A stretch of DNA of 64,000 bases from Bifidobacterium pongonis (GCF_019331805.1 NZ_JAHBBE010000009.1:1-64000); one strand, 5' to 3'. Shown: positions 47,682 through 56,427, counted from the first letter of the stretch. Made by a program: numbers and translations. Notes: generated from the letters alone by a model not told the origin.

Positions 47682-47721
47682 AAATCGTTGCTGGTACTTA
47701 TAGTTAAGCCAGCAACGATTT
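47682..47721 (+). terminator. Intrinsic terminator whose loop contains a -10-like TATAGT
   Basis: AAATCGTTGCTGG (47682-47694) pairs perfectly with 47709-47721 and is followed by TTGTTTTG. The 14-nt loop includes TATAGT (47699-47704), which could start the transcript of the next gene at about 47711, inside the right arm. Confidence 0.8.
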
Positions 47722-47739
47722 TTGTTTTGGGAGGACACC

Positions 47740-48708
47740 ATGGCAGGTCAGCAGCAGTTCAATCCGGGCGTTTCGTTGGCGGGCGCAGTCGACTTGGAGG
47801 CATTGAAGCACCAGGTCAAAGCCGAACCCGGTCAGGCCGGTGGAGCGCCGGCAGCCGGCGGATACGTGATCGACACCACCGAAAACACGTTCCAGGCGAT
47901 GGTGCAAACCTCGGCCACGTTCCCGATCCTGCTGTTCCTGTGGATTCCAACCGATGACCGACTGTTCCCGATGGCACGCAAGCTCGCCGACGCGGTCAAC
48001 GCGATGAACGGCCAGATTCAGATGTCCCGCATCGACATCGCAACCAACCCGAATATCGCCCAAGCGCTGCAAGTGCAGGGCGCTCCGGCGATGTTCGCCC
48101 TGATCGGAGGCCGCCCGATGCCGCTGCTGCAGGGGCTTCCCACCGACGAGGAAATGCAGCAGATCACCGAACAGGTGCTGCCGAAGATCGTGGCCATGGC
48201 CCAGCAGGCCGGCGTGAACGGCACCGCACCGTACTCCGGCGACCCCGACGAGGCCGGAGCGCAGGATGAGGGCGCCGCGAACCCCGCTTCCGTGGTGCCG
48301 CCCGAGCATCAGGAAGCGTACCAGCTTGCGCAGGCCGGCGACTATGCCGGTGCCGCAGCCGCATACGAGCAGGTGCTCGAAGCCGATCCGAACGATGCGC
48401 TCGCCGCGCGTGAGCGTTCCAAGGCGCTGCTGCTGGCGCGTTCCGCCACGGCGAACGTGCGCGAAGTGCGCACCGCCGCCGCCGATCGCCCGGATGACGT
48501 GGAAGCGCAGCTTGCCGTGGCCGATATCGACATGATCGGCGGTCAGATCCAGGATGCGTTCGACCGTCTGCTTGATTTCGTGGCGGCCGGGCATAAGGCG
48601 GATATCGAGCCGGTGCGCCAGCGTCTGCTTGAATACTTCACCATTCCTGAAACCGGCGATCCGCGTCTGGCGGCGGCACGACGCCGTCTCGCCACGCTGA
48701 TGTACTGA
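47740..48708 (+). CDS. Thioredoxin-fold protein with TPR-like C-terminus (YbbN/CnoX type)
   Basis: 322 residues. Residues about 45-145 form a thioredoxin fold (TFQAMVQTSATFPILLFLWIPTDD, RIDIATNPNIAQALQVQGAPAMFALIGGRPM), but the active-site CXXC is replaced by IPTDD, so it is not a redox enzyme. A Gly/Ala/Asp linker leads to TPR-like helices (EAYQLAQAGDYAGAAAAYEQVLEADP and ADRPDDVEAQLAVADIDMIGGQIQDAFDRLLDFV). This architecture is that of CnoX/YbbN co-chaperones. GGGAGG precedes ATG 47740. Single gene between two terminators. Confidence 0.9.
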   Translation: MAGQQQFNPGVSLAGAVDLEALKHQVKAEPGQAGGAPAAGGYVIDTTENTFQAMVQTSATFPILLFLWIPTDDRLFPMARKLADAVNAMNGQIQMSRIDIATNPNIAQALQVQGAPAMFALIGGRPMPLLQGLPTDEEMQQITEQVLPKIVAMAQQAGVNGTAPYSGDPDEAGAQDEGAANPASVVPPEHQEAYQLAQAGDYAGAAAAYEQVLEADPNDALAARERSKALLLARSATANVREVRTAAADRPDDVEAQLAVADIDMIGGQIQDAFDRLLDFVAAGHKADIEPVRQRLLEYFTIPETGDPRLAAARRRLATLMY

Positions 48709-48719
48709 GCCGTTGTATG

Positions 48720-48746
48720 GGCGTTCCGTGGTTTCCGCGGAACGCC
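48720..48746 (+). terminator. Stem-loop between convergent genes
   Basis: GGCGTTCCGTGG pairs with CCGCGGAACGCC (one G-T pair) with a 3-nt loop, followed by TTATT. Confidence 0.75.
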
Positions 48747-48749
48747 TTA

Positions 48750-49379
48750 TTAATCGCCCATCTTGTTCGTGCCGAACACCTGCTGGAAGCTGGGGCCCTT
48801 CTCGCTCAGCTCGGCCTCGAACTCGCCCGCCCACCTGCTGAACGGACTGGCGGCCAGGCTTTCGTTGCTGAATCGCGGCTGATCGGTGACTTCGGTCAGG
48901 CAGAACTTCGGAATCGTCAGATTCGTCACCGGGCCGCTGCGCGCGGCTTCGGCGATGATAAGCGGCGCATTCGTCGCGCCGAACACGTCCACATTCCAGC
49001 CGTCCTCGGCGATCCACACGGAATAGCGGTTCTTGATGACCGTGTCGCCGCCGCGCGTGATCAGTTCCGCCGCGATGCGCGTATCGATCTCCATTTCCTT
49101 CTCATACCGTGTGCCCAGCGAGGCCGGCCCTTTCACCGTTACGTAGGCGTGGGAGAAGGCGTCGCGGTAGTCGTGCAGCACGTCGATGGGGTACGTGTCG
49201 CAATCCATGACAAGGTTGATGCTTCGCGACGTGAGGCGCACGCGCAGCGCGTAATTGTCGGAATGCACGTAATAGCTCTGGATGACCAGTTCCGGCGAAT
49301 TGTCCTTACGATATTCGCCGGGCAGCGCATGGCAGAAGAAGCGGCGCTCGTATTCGAAATCATTCATTGGCTCGGACAT
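48750..49379 (-). CDS. CYTH-domain (triphosphate tunnel) protein
   Basis: 209 residues. The N-terminal EYERRFFC corresponds to the ExExK motif of CYTH proteins, and ALRVRL, KGP and GTRYEKEMEID supply the other tunnel strands with alternating charged residues. Family members are triphosphatases, adenylate cyclases or thiamine-triphosphatases; no CHAD domain is attached, so the substrate is open (inorganic triphosphate is common). DVFGATNAPLIIAEAA is the conserved LDxFxG-like segment. No ribosome-binding site was sought in detail. Faces the thioredoxin-fold gene. Confidence 0.8.
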   Translation of the reverse strand: MSEPMNDFEYERRFFCHALPGEYRKDNSPELVIQSYYVHSDNYALRVRLTSRSINLVMDCDTYPIDVLHDYRDAFSHAYVTVKGPASLGTRYEKEMEIDTRIAAELITRGGDTVIKNRYSVWIAEDGWNVDVFGATNAPLIIAEAARSGPVTNLTIPKFCLTEVTDQPRFSNESLAASPFSRWAGEFEAELSEKGPSFQQVFGTNKMGD

Positions 49380-49580
49380 AACTCAAGTCTAGACGGTTTT
49401 ATTACGGCGCGGTTGGGCGAAGCGCGGCGATTTCGGCTTTTTTATTGGGTTTTATCGGGTTCGCCCTAGGTTTGCCTTGGGTTTGTGGTCCGCTGCGCGG
49501 GTGCGGGGCGCGATTGGGGCATTCGGTGTGTTTGGTGGCTGAGGTTTTCGTTCAGATGGTGTAGAGTAGGGGAGTTGCTC

Positions 49581-49653
49581 GGGTTTGTAGCTCAGTGGAT
49601 AGAGCGTCTGTCTCCGGAACAGAAGGTCGTGGGTTCGATCCCCATCAAGCCCA
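49581..49653 (+). tRNA. tRNA-Arg (CCG)
   Basis: 73 nt. Acceptor GGGTTTG pairs with CAAGCCC, D-loop AGCTCAGTGGATAGAGC, anticodon loop CTCCGGA with CCG, T-arm GTGGGTTCGATCCCCAT. The 3' CCA is not encoded (ACCG follows), unlike the initiator tRNA in this window. A TAGAGTAGG about 20 nt upstream may be its -10. Confidence 0.95.
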
Positions 49654-49659
49654 CCGCAA

Positions 49660-49692
49660 GGGTTTTCGACGATACGTCGGAAGCCCTTTTTT
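49660..49692 (+). terminator. Intrinsic terminator of tRNA-Arg
   Basis: GGGTTTTCGACG pairs with the CGTCGGAAGCCC arm (some G-T pairs), followed by six T (49687-49692). Confidence 0.85.
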
Positions 49693-49778
49693 CATGCCGT
49701 GAATCCGGTGCCCGCTTGGGGTTGATTATGAATCATCGGAGCTGATGCTGGAGAGTATAGGGTTGAGGATGAGAAGCT

Positions 49779-49815
49779 GGGTGTTCAACTGGCCTTTGTG
49801 GCTGGCTGAACACCC
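49779..49815 (-). terminator. Stem-loop after the small membrane protein
   Basis: GGGTGTTCA (49779-49787) pairs with TGAACACCC (49807-49815), with a smaller GGCC/GGCT pairing inside the loop. It lies 6 nt past the stop at 49822 on the minus strand. Confidence 0.6.
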
Positions 49816-49821
49816 TTCACC

Positions 49822-49998
49822 TTAGGATTCCCGCTTATTGTTGCGATAATCGGCGACGAACGTATAGCCGGTGAAGGCTACGGCGATAATGTCGGCCGTC
49901 AAGGTGTCGATTCTTGTCGCCACTATGACGATGAACACCGTCGCGAATGCGAGCAGCAGCGGTCCTCCTTCCGGTGGCTTCTCATTGCTCTTGCGCAT
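49822..49998 (-). CDS. Small membrane protein, unknown
   Basis: 58 residues from ATG 49998, preceded by AAAGG and 7 nt. A polar N-terminus (RKSNEKPPEGG) is followed by a hydrophobic helix LLLAFATVFIVIVAT and a second hydrophobic stretch TADIIAVAFTGYTFV, ending in a basic DYRNNKRES. Two crossings would place both ends inside. The open frame extends 35 codons upstream, but with low-complexity residues and no ribosome-binding site. It lies between a tRNA terminator and a long gene-poor region. No family recognised. Support is the ribosome-binding site, the coherent helix-loop-helix and the stem-loop that follows. Confidence 0.55.
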   Translation of the reverse strand: MRKSNEKPPEGGPLLLAFATVFIVIVATRIDTLTADIIAVAFTGYTFVADYRNNKRES

Positions 49999-50545
49999 TG
50001 CTGCGCCTTTCTTTTGTGCCGCGCCAACTGCCCGCTGGCGCGGTCGATGGGCAGCCCCGCCTTGTAGCGGAACGGGCCGTGATGTGTCCGCGTGACTGGT
50101 CACAAGACGGCGAATCCCATCGTATCGATTGATAGCGAAGTCTATAGAACTGGTCTATGATGAAGGAGTCGGTGAGGCGCGTGAACCATCCACACTTTAA
50201 GTGGCGGCGAAACCAAGCTTTTGCGGGTGGGCCGATCCGATGGGGTGGCTACTCTCCATCCCCTGTTTGTGCCGCGAGGGCCGGTATCCAGCCGATGGGT
50301 GCCGGCCCTTGGGTTTGTTAGTCCCTGAATCGTTGCGTCTTCGATTTGGGTACCGTTTTAGGTACCGCTGCTTAGGTGATAAATCCGCACTGGCCGCCCA
50401 CCCGCAGTGGCCGGATTGCGGGCAGGGCGGGCGGGCGCGTGGGTCGGGCAAGTAGACTGCTGGGAAAGATGTAACCGGCATCGGTTCGCCGCTCATCGTT
50501 CGGTGTGCGCGGCGTGGCGTATGCCCTGATCGCAAGGAGTGCACA
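49999..50545. other. Gene-poor, structured region upstream of ridA
   Basis: About 550 bases. Contents: the near-repeat TCTATAGAAC / GGTCTATGAT (about 50141-50162); a TATAGA 8 nt before ATG 50157, which opens a 54-codon frame to 50321 with no recognisable product; a stem AGGGCCGG / CCGGCCCT (50277-50284 with 50302-50309); two GGTACC palindromes near 50348; and an imperfect inverted repeat around CACTG/CAGTG just before 50420. It could hold an RNA gene or remnants; I cannot decide. Confidence 0.4.
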
Positions 50546-50935
50546 ATGAACGAATCCCTGGAAGCGGTGGCGACCTCTCAGGCCCCGGCGGCGCTGGGCG
50601 CATACAGCCAGGGCGTGAAGGCGAACGGCTTCGTGTTCGTCTCCGGCCAGCTGGGCATCGACCCGGCCACCGGCGAACTGGCTGGCGAGACCGCCGGCGA
50701 GCAGGCCGGTCAGGCGCTGAAGAACATCAAGAACATCCTCGATGCCGCGGGCAGCAGCCTCGAAAAGGTCGTTCGCGCCACCATCTACATGAAGAACGTC
50801 GACGATTTCAAGGAAGTCGACGCCGTGTACGCTCAGACTTTCACGGGATCCGTCAAGCCGGCCCGCGTGGCTTTCGGTGGCAACAACATTCCGAAGGGTG
50901 CGCTCGTCGAGATCGACGCCATCGCCGTGCAGTGA
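50546..50935 (+). CDS. ridA: RidA-family reactive-intermediate deaminase
   Basis: 129 residues, normal length. RidA trimers hydrolyse 2-aminoacrylate and similar enamine/imine intermediates released by PLP enzymes. The signature is present: PAALGAYSQGVKANGFVFVSGQLG at the start, the essential Arg107 in PARVAFG, and Glu122 in LVEIDAIA at the end. AAGGAG lies 6 nt upstream of the ATG. Monocistronic with its own terminator. Confidence 0.95.
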   Translation: MNESLEAVATSQAPAALGAYSQGVKANGFVFVSGQLGIDPATGELAGETAGEQAGQALKNIKNILDAAGSSLEKVVRATIYMKNVDDFKEVDAVYAQTFTGSVKPARVAFGGNNIPKGALVEIDAIAVQ

Positions 50936-50997
50936 CGATCGCAATGATCGCAACACAGTGATATTGGTCCCGGTTTCATCCGGACCCGATCCGTCTG

Positions 50998-51030
50998 GCC
51001 CCGTGCGAAGTTGATTCCCACGGGGCTTTT
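50998..51030 (+). terminator. Intrinsic terminator after ridA
   Basis: GCCCCGTG (50998-51005) pairs with CACGGGGC (51019-51026), followed by TTTT. Confidence 0.85.
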
Positions 51031-51173
51031 GCATGCCGCCACAGTCGCACGGCAATCCGAATACTGCCCCATGCGAGGGCTTCGCGTACCCGCATACCGT
51101 ATAGTTGCCCCTTGGATGCGCGTGCCGGAACGGCCGCATCCATCACAGCATCGCGGGCAAGGAGCATATACGA

Positions 51174-52664
51174 ATGACCGTGCAATCAGACAATGAACGC
51201 AGACGGCCTGAAACGGCGGGGGAGTCGAGCGTAGCGGAAACAACGGAATCCGCGCAAACGACGGGAACCACGGAAACGACGGACGAGCATAACGGTCTCG
51301 AACGCAAGATGAGCGCCCGCCACCTGACCATGATCTCCCTCGGCGGTGTGATCGGCACGGGCCTGTTCCTCAGCTCCGGCTACACCATTCACCAGGCCGG
51401 ACCGTTCGGCGCGATCCTCGCCTACGGCATCGGCTCGCTGCTCGTATACTTCATCATGCTCAGCCTGGGCGAGCTGTCCGTCGCCATGCCCTACGCCGGC
51501 AGCTTCCACCTGTACGCCAAACGCTTCATCGGCCCCGGCACCGCGTTCACCATCGCCGTGCTTTACTGGCTGAATTGGGCCGTGGCGCTCGCCTCCGAAT
51601 TCACCGCGGCTGGCCTGCTCATGCAACGATGGTTCCCTGATTCGCCGGCATGGATATGGTCCGCGGTGTTCATCGTCGTGGTGTTCCTTCTCAATATTCT
51701 TTCCGTGCGGTTGTATGGCGAATCGGAATTCTGGTTCGCCAGCATCAAGGTGGTCGCCATCATCGCGTTCATCGTGGTCGGTCTGCTCGCGATTTTCGGC
51801 ATCATCCCCATCAAGGGCTACAGCCATGCGCCGCTTTTCGGCAACTTCGTTTCCGAAGGCTTGCTGCCGAACGGCGTTGTCCCCATCTTCTCCACCCTGC
51901 TCACCGTGGTGTTCGCCTTCTCCGGCACCGAGGTCGTGGGCGTGGCCGCGGGTGAAACCAAGGACCCGCAGAAGGCCATTCCCAAGGCCGTGCACACCAC
52001 CGTGCTGCGTCTGGCCATCTTCTTCATCGGTTCCATCGCTGTGATGTCCGCGCTCATCCCGTGGCAGAAGGCCGGCGTCGATACCAGCCCGTTCGTGCTC
52101 GTCTTCCAGTCCATCGGCATGCCGTTCGCCGGTGACATTATGAACTTCGTGGTGCTCACCGCCGTACTGTCCGCCGCGAACTCCGGCCTGTACGTGTGCT
52201 CGCGCATGGTCTGGTCGCTCGCCAAGGAGCATATGATCCCGTCCGCGCTCGCCAAAACCAACTTCCATGGCGTGCCGGTGTTCGCCGTGCTGTTCAGCAT
52301 GGCCGGCAGCCTGCTCGCCCTGCTCTCCTCCGTGGTGGCCGCATCGACCGTGTATCTTGCGCTGGTCGCCGTGTCCGGTCTGGCCACGCTCGTGGTGTGG
52401 GCGTCGGTTTCCGTATGCCATATTCTTTTCCGCAAGCGTTGGATCAGTGAAGGCCATAGCGTGAGTGAACTGCGCTACAAGGCTCCCGGCTATCCGTTCG
52501 TGCCGATCGCCGCGATCGTGATGTGCATTGGTGCGCTGGTGCTCGTGGTCCTCGACCCGTCCCAGCGTTCGACGTTGCTGTACATGATTCCGTTCGTCGC
52601 GTTGTGCTACGTGGGCTATTACGCTTCCGAAGCGTGGCGTCGCCGCAAGAACGGCAAACGCTGA
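51174..52664 (+). CDS. Amino-acid permease (APC superfamily, AAT family)
   Basis: 496 residues with twelve transmembrane helices. A Thr/Glu-rich cytoplasmic N-terminus (about 45 residues) precedes the family signature MSARHLTMISLGGVIGTGLFLSSG in helix 1. The helix 6-8 region has FAFSGTEVVGVAAGETKDPQKAIPKAV and later SAANSGLYVCSRMVWSLAKE, both typical of proton-coupled amino-acid transporters such as those for aromatic amino acids, lysine or GABA. Substrate cannot be fixed from sequence. Start ATG 51174 follows AAGGAG by 9 nt; an upstream in-frame ATG lacks one. Confidence 0.93.
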   Translation: MTVQSDNERRRPETAGESSVAETTESAQTTGTTETTDEHNGLERKMSARHLTMISLGGVIGTGLFLSSGYTIHQAGPFGAILAYGIGSLLVYFIMLSLGELSVAMPYAGSFHLYAKRFIGPGTAFTIAVLYWLNWAVALASEFTAAGLLMQRWFPDSPAWIWSAVFIVVVFLLNILSVRLYGESEFWFASIKVVAIIAFIVVGLLAIFGIIPIKGYSHAPLFGNFVSEGLLPNGVVPIFSTLLTVVFAFSGTEVVGVAAGETKDPQKAIPKAVHTTVLRLAIFFIGSIAVMSALIPWQKAGVDTSPFVLVFQSIGMPFAGDIMNFVVLTAVLSAANSGLYVCSRMVWSLAKEHMIPSALAKTNFHGVPVFAVLFSMAGSLLALLSSVVAASTVYLALVAVSGLATLVVWASVSVCHILFRKRWISEGHSVSELRYKAPGYPFVPIAAIVMCIGALVLVVLDPSQRSTLLYMIPFVALCYVGYYASEAWRRRKNGKR

Positions 52665-52716
52665 ACCTGCGCTGAATCTCATCGCCGGATCGGCACAACC
52701 CGCGTAATCCGCGGTT

Positions 52717-52786
52717 TCACCCCTCCCTTTCCCTTCGCTTGGGCGCGTATTCCACGCCTTGAAGCGAAGCGGAATCGGAGGGGTGA
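52717..52786. other. Long imperfect stem-loop between the permease and argS
   Basis: CACCCCTCC (52718-52726) pairs with GGAGGGGTG (52777-52785), and after a small internal loop CTTCGCTT pairs with AAGCGAAG, giving about 25 paired bases in a 70-nt element. No T-run follows, so it may be a Rho-assisted stop or a structural element. Confidence 0.55.
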
Positions 52787-52804
52787 TTCTGTCTGCGTGC
52801 TCGG

Positions 52805-52810
52805 TAGACT
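52805..52810 (+). promoter_or_regulatory. -10 hexamer TAGACT of argS
   Basis: TAGACT ends 7 nt before ATG 52818; the 7 nt are TGGAGGA, so a ribosome-binding-like sequence and a leaderless geometry coincide. Confidence 0.5.
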
Positions 52811-52817
52811 TGGAGGA

Positions 52818-54608
52818 ATGAGTCCAGAAGCGCTTAGTGAACTGATTTTCAACATCGTCAACGACCTTGTGAACGAAGGCAAGGCCGGTACGTTAACCGC
52901 AGATCTTATCCCCCCGCAGGCCAAGTTCGCCGTGATGCGTCCGAAGGACCGTGCGCACGGCGATTGGGCTTCCAACGCCGCCATGCAGCTGGCCAAGAAG
53001 GCCGGCATGAAGCCGCGTGATTTCGCCGAACTGTTCGCGGCGGAACTCGTCAAGGCGGACGGCATCAAGTCCGTGGAAGTGGCCGGCCCCGGCTTCATCA
53101 ACATCGTGCTCGACTCCGCTTCCGCCGCAGCCGTGGTGGATGCCGTGCTCGAAGCCGGTGACTCGTACGGCAAGAACGATCATCTTGGCGGCGAAACCCT
53201 GAACCTCGAATTCGTTTCCGCCAACCCGACCGGTCCGATCCACATCGGTGGCACCCGTTGGGCGGCCGTCGGCGACTCCATGGCCCGCGTGCTCGAAGCC
53301 AACGGCGCCAAGGTCGTGCGCGAATACTACTTCAACGATCACGGCGAGCAGATCAACCGTTTTGCCAAGTCCCTCGTTGCCGCCGCGCACGGTGAAACCA
53401 CGCCGATCGACGGCTACAAGGGCGCCTACATCGACGAGATCGCACAGCGCGTCATCGACGAAGCCAAGGCCGACGGCGTCGACATCCTCAACCTGCCGCG
53501 CATCGACGGCGGTTCCGACGAGAACGGCGAGCCGCTGGGCGAAGGCGATTCCGAACAGCGTGAGGAATTCCGCAAGCGTGCGGTTCCGATGATGTTCGAT
53601 GAGATCCGCAAGTCCATGAAGAACTTCCGCGTCGACTTCGACGTGTGGTTCCACGAGAACAGCCTGTACAACGACGGAGAGGTCGACAAGGCCATCGCCG
53701 ACCTGCGCGAACGCGGCGACATCTACGAGAAGGACGGCGCCACCTGGTTCGAATCCACCAAGCACGGTGACGACAAGGATCGCGTGATCATCAAGTCCGA
53801 CGGCAACTACGCCTACTTCGCCGCCGACATCGCCTACTACCGCAACAAGCGTCATCGTGACGTCAACCCCGCCGACGTCGCCATCTACATGCTCGGCGCC
53901 GACCATCACGGCTACATCGGCCGCATGATGGCCATGTGCGAGGCGTTCGGCGACAAGCCCGGCGAGAACATGCAGATCCTCATCGGCCAGCTGGTCAACG
54001 TGATGAAGGACGGCAAGGCCGTGCGCATGTCGAAGCGCGCGGGCAACGTCGTCACCATCGACGACTTGACCGATGCCATCGGCGTGGACGCCTCCCGTTA
54101 TTCGCTGGCTCGCACCGACTACAACTCCCCGGTCGACATCGACCTCAACCTGCTCGCATCCCACAGCAACGAGAACCCGGTGTACTACGTGCAGTACGCG
54201 CACGCCCGCTCCTGCAACGTGGACCGCAACGCTGAAACCGCGGGCATCACCTACGAAGGCGCCGACCTGAGCCTGCTCGACACCCCGGCCGACGGCGAAG
54301 TGCTCGCCGCCCTGGCCCAGTGGCCGGCCCTGCTGCGCGAAGCCGGCAACCTGCGCGCCCCGCACCGCGTCGCCCACTACCTGGAAGACCTCGCCGCCAC
54401 CTACCACAAGTGGTACAACGTCGAACGCGTGGTCCCGATGGAACTCACCGAGCCGGAAACCCGCGACGAACAGGCCGAAGCGCTGCGCATCGCCAAGGCG
54501 CCGGAACCCGCCCGCGCCGCCGCCCGACTCAATCTCAACGACGCCGTCAGGACCGTGATCGCCGAAGGCCTCGACCTGCTCGGCGTCACCGCTCCGGAAA
54601 AGATGTGA
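52818..54608 (+). CDS. argS: Arginyl-tRNA synthetase
   Basis: 596 residues. Class I synthetase with the N-terminal additional domain that recognises the tRNA D-loop, HIGH as PIHIGG (141-145) after EFVSANPTGP, the KMSKS-equivalent VRMSKRAGN, and the C-terminal DALR anticodon-binding domain (APHRVAHYLEDLAATYHKWYNVERVVP). Some actinobacterial argS genes are followed by lysA, as here: lysA begins 2 nt after the argS stop. The tRNA-Arg(CCG) lies 3 kb upstream. Start set by the -10 at 7 nt; an upstream in-frame start would lie before the predicted transcript. Confidence 0.97.
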   Translation: MSPEALSELIFNIVNDLVNEGKAGTLTADLIPPQAKFAVMRPKDRAHGDWASNAAMQLAKKAGMKPRDFAELFAAELVKADGIKSVEVAGPGFINIVLDSASAAAVVDAVLEAGDSYGKNDHLGGETLNLEFVSANPTGPIHIGGTRWAAVGDSMARVLEANGAKVVREYYFNDHGEQINRFAKSLVAAAHGETTPIDGYKGAYIDEIAQRVIDEAKADGVDILNLPRIDGGSDENGEPLGEGDSEQREEFRKRAVPMMFDEIRKSMKNFRVDFDVWFHENSLYNDGEVDKAIADLRERGDIYEKDGATWFESTKHGDDKDRVIIKSDGNYAYFAADIAYYRNKRHRDVNPADVAIYMLGADHHGYIGRMMAMCEAFGDKPGENMQILIGQLVNVMKDGKAVRMSKRAGNVVTIDDLTDAIGVDASRYSLARTDYNSPVDIDLNLLASHSNENPVYYVQYAHARSCNVDRNAETAGITYEGADLSLLDTPADGEVLAALAQWPALLREAGNLRAPHRVAHYLEDLAATYHKWYNVERVVPMELTEPETRDEQAEALRIAKAPEPARAAARLNLNDAVRTVIAEGLDLLGVTAPEKM

Positions 54609-54610
54609 CC

Positions 54611-56209
54611 ATGCCCGTTACCCCCATCTGGCCGGAAGCCAGCAGCGTCAACGAAAACGGCGAAATCACCTTCCACGGGCGCACCGCCGAAAGCCTGCTC
54701 GACGAATTCGGTTCGCCGCTCTACCTCATCGACACCGACGAGGTGAAGCATCGCGCCGAAAAGTTCGTGCACGCCGCCGCCAACGCCTTCGACAACACCG
54801 TCACCCACGTGAGTTTCGCCGGCAAGGCGTTCCTCAGCAAGGAAATCTGCCGCATCGTCACCAAGGCGGGCATGCTCATCGACACCTGCTCCATGGGCGA
54901 AATGCGCATCGCGCTCGCCGCGGGCGTCCCCGGGCGCAGGCTCGTGCTGCACGGCAACAACAAGTCCAACGAGGAGATCGCGCTCGCCATCGAACAGGGA
55001 TTCGCGAAAATCGTCATCGACGAACCCGATGAGCCGGCACGCATCGCCGAAATCGCACGCAAACTGGGCAAGCGCGCCAAGGTCATGCTGCGCGTGACGT
55101 CCGGCATCCACGCGGGTGGCCACGAGTTCATCTCCACCGCGCATGAGGATCAGAAGTTCGGCGTCTCACTGCTGCCTGCCGGTGCCGATACCGGCAAGCT
55201 CGCCGTGCTGGACGATCTGACCGACATCACCCCGGCCGGTTCCAACGCGCGTCTCGCCGAAAACGAGAACGGCGGCGCGACCGGCGCGACCGGAGACGGT
55301 CATGCGGAACGCGAACTGCAGTACGACATCAAATACCCGTACGATCTGAGCCACGAGAAGGTTTCCGAAGGCGACCGCAAGCTCGCCGACGCGATGACCA
55401 TGGTGGCCGACGGCCCGGCGCTCGCCGTGCTCAAGGAGATCTACCGTCATCAGGATGTGCTCGAACTGGTCGGCGTGCATTCGCATATCGGTTCCAACAT
55501 CCACGACGCGGACGCCTTCATCCAGGCCGCCAAGCGCATGATGCTGCTGCGCAAGACCTTCTACGCCACCGACGCCTACACGCTGCCCGAAGTCGACCTG
55601 GGCGGCGGGTATTCCGTGGCCTACACGGACGGCGAGGATTCGATGGATATCGACGTGGAGCTGAAGCGCCTGTCCGAAGCCGTGTCGGCCATCAACCGTG
55701 CGCTCGGCATGCCCGCGCCGGTCATCTCCTTCGAACCGGGCCGTTGGATCGTGGCCCCGGCCGGTGTGACGCTGTACCGCGTGGGCACCGTCAAGCCGGT
55801 CCGTCTCAGCGGCGACACCACCGACAAGGCCGGCAATCCGGTCACCGAACGCGTGTACGTGTCCGTCGACGGCGGCATGAGCGACAACATCCGCCCGGCC
55901 CTGTACGGCGCGGATTACGCCGTGAAACTCGCGAACCGTAAGGGTTCCGACGAGACCAGGCTGTCGCGCGTGGTCGGCATGCACTGCGAATCCGGCGACA
56001 TCATCGTGCACGAATGCCAGCTGCCCGCCGACATCACGCGCGGCGACGTGCTCGCCGTGCCGGTCACCGGCGCATACGGTCGCACGATGGCCAGCAACTA
56101 CAATCAGGCGCTGATTCCGGCGGTCGTGGGTGTTTCCGAAGAGGGAGCGCATGTCATGATCCGCCGTCAGACCATCGACGATCTGCTCGATTGGGACGTC
56201 AGCGAATGA
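54611..56209 (+). CDS. lysA: Diaminopimelate decarboxylase
   Basis: 532 residues, longer than the usual 420-440. Fold-type III PLP enzyme; the PLP lysine is Lys72 in HVSFAGKAF. ELVGVHSHIGSNIHD, EVDLGGGYSVAY, FEPGRWIVAPAG, VDGGMSDNIRPALYGADY and CESGDII are conserved. Catalyses the last step of lysine synthesis and uses meso-DAP, so it also influences the cell-wall precursor pool. The extra length is an insertion of about 70 residues around 195-245 (Asp/Gly/Glu-rich). The open frame extends upstream inside argS, but that is antiphase; ATG 54611 with GGAAAAG before it is the start. Operon with argS. Confidence 0.95.
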   Translation: MPVTPIWPEASSVNENGEITFHGRTAESLLDEFGSPLYLIDTDEVKHRAEKFVHAAANAFDNTVTHVSFAGKAFLSKEICRIVTKAGMLIDTCSMGEMRIALAAGVPGRRLVLHGNNKSNEEIALAIEQGFAKIVIDEPDEPARIAEIARKLGKRAKVMLRVTSGIHAGGHEFISTAHEDQKFGVSLLPAGADTGKLAVLDDLTDITPAGSNARLAENENGGATGATGDGHAERELQYDIKYPYDLSHEKVSEGDRKLADAMTMVADGPALAVLKEIYRHQDVLELVGVHSHIGSNIHDADAFIQAAKRMMLLRKTFYATDAYTLPEVDLGGGYSVAYTDGEDSMDIDVELKRLSEAVSAINRALGMPAPVISFEPGRWIVAPAGVTLYRVGTVKPVRLSGDTTDKAGNPVTERVYVSVDGGMSDNIRPALYGADYAVKLANRKGSDETRLSRVVGMHCESGDIIVHECQLPADITRGDVLAVPVTGAYGRTMASNYNQALIPAVVGVSEEGAHVMIRRQTIDDLLDWDVSE

Positions 56210-56229
56210 CGGAAACGGTATGAGCCTGG

Positions 56230-56263
56230 CAACGCCCGCGGGAGTTTTTCCGCGGGCGTTGTT
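56230..56263 (+). terminator. Intrinsic terminator of argS-lysA
   Basis: CAACGCCCGCGG (56230-56241) pairs perfectly with 56250-56261, followed by TT. Confidence 0.8.
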
Positions 56264-56427
56264 ATTTGGTGCCGGTGCCGTGCGGATGATGTTGCGGATA
56301 CTGTACGGATGACGTTGCGGGCGCAAGCCGCTTCGATTCGTGGGATGAACGGCTATCTCGTCACATTCCATTCGTAGAATGAACACGAGTCGCGCATGCG
56401 CAAGCACAGAAAGGTTAAGGGCTCACA

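Noticed and set aside
50157..50321. 54-codon gene
   Set aside because: A -10-like TATAGA lies 8 nt upstream, but the product is basic and Pro/Gly-rich with no recognisable feature; reported only as an observation.
54320..54610. N-terminal extension of lysA
   Set aside because: Pro/Arg-rich shadow of argS in another frame; the DAP decarboxylase fold begins after ATG 54611.
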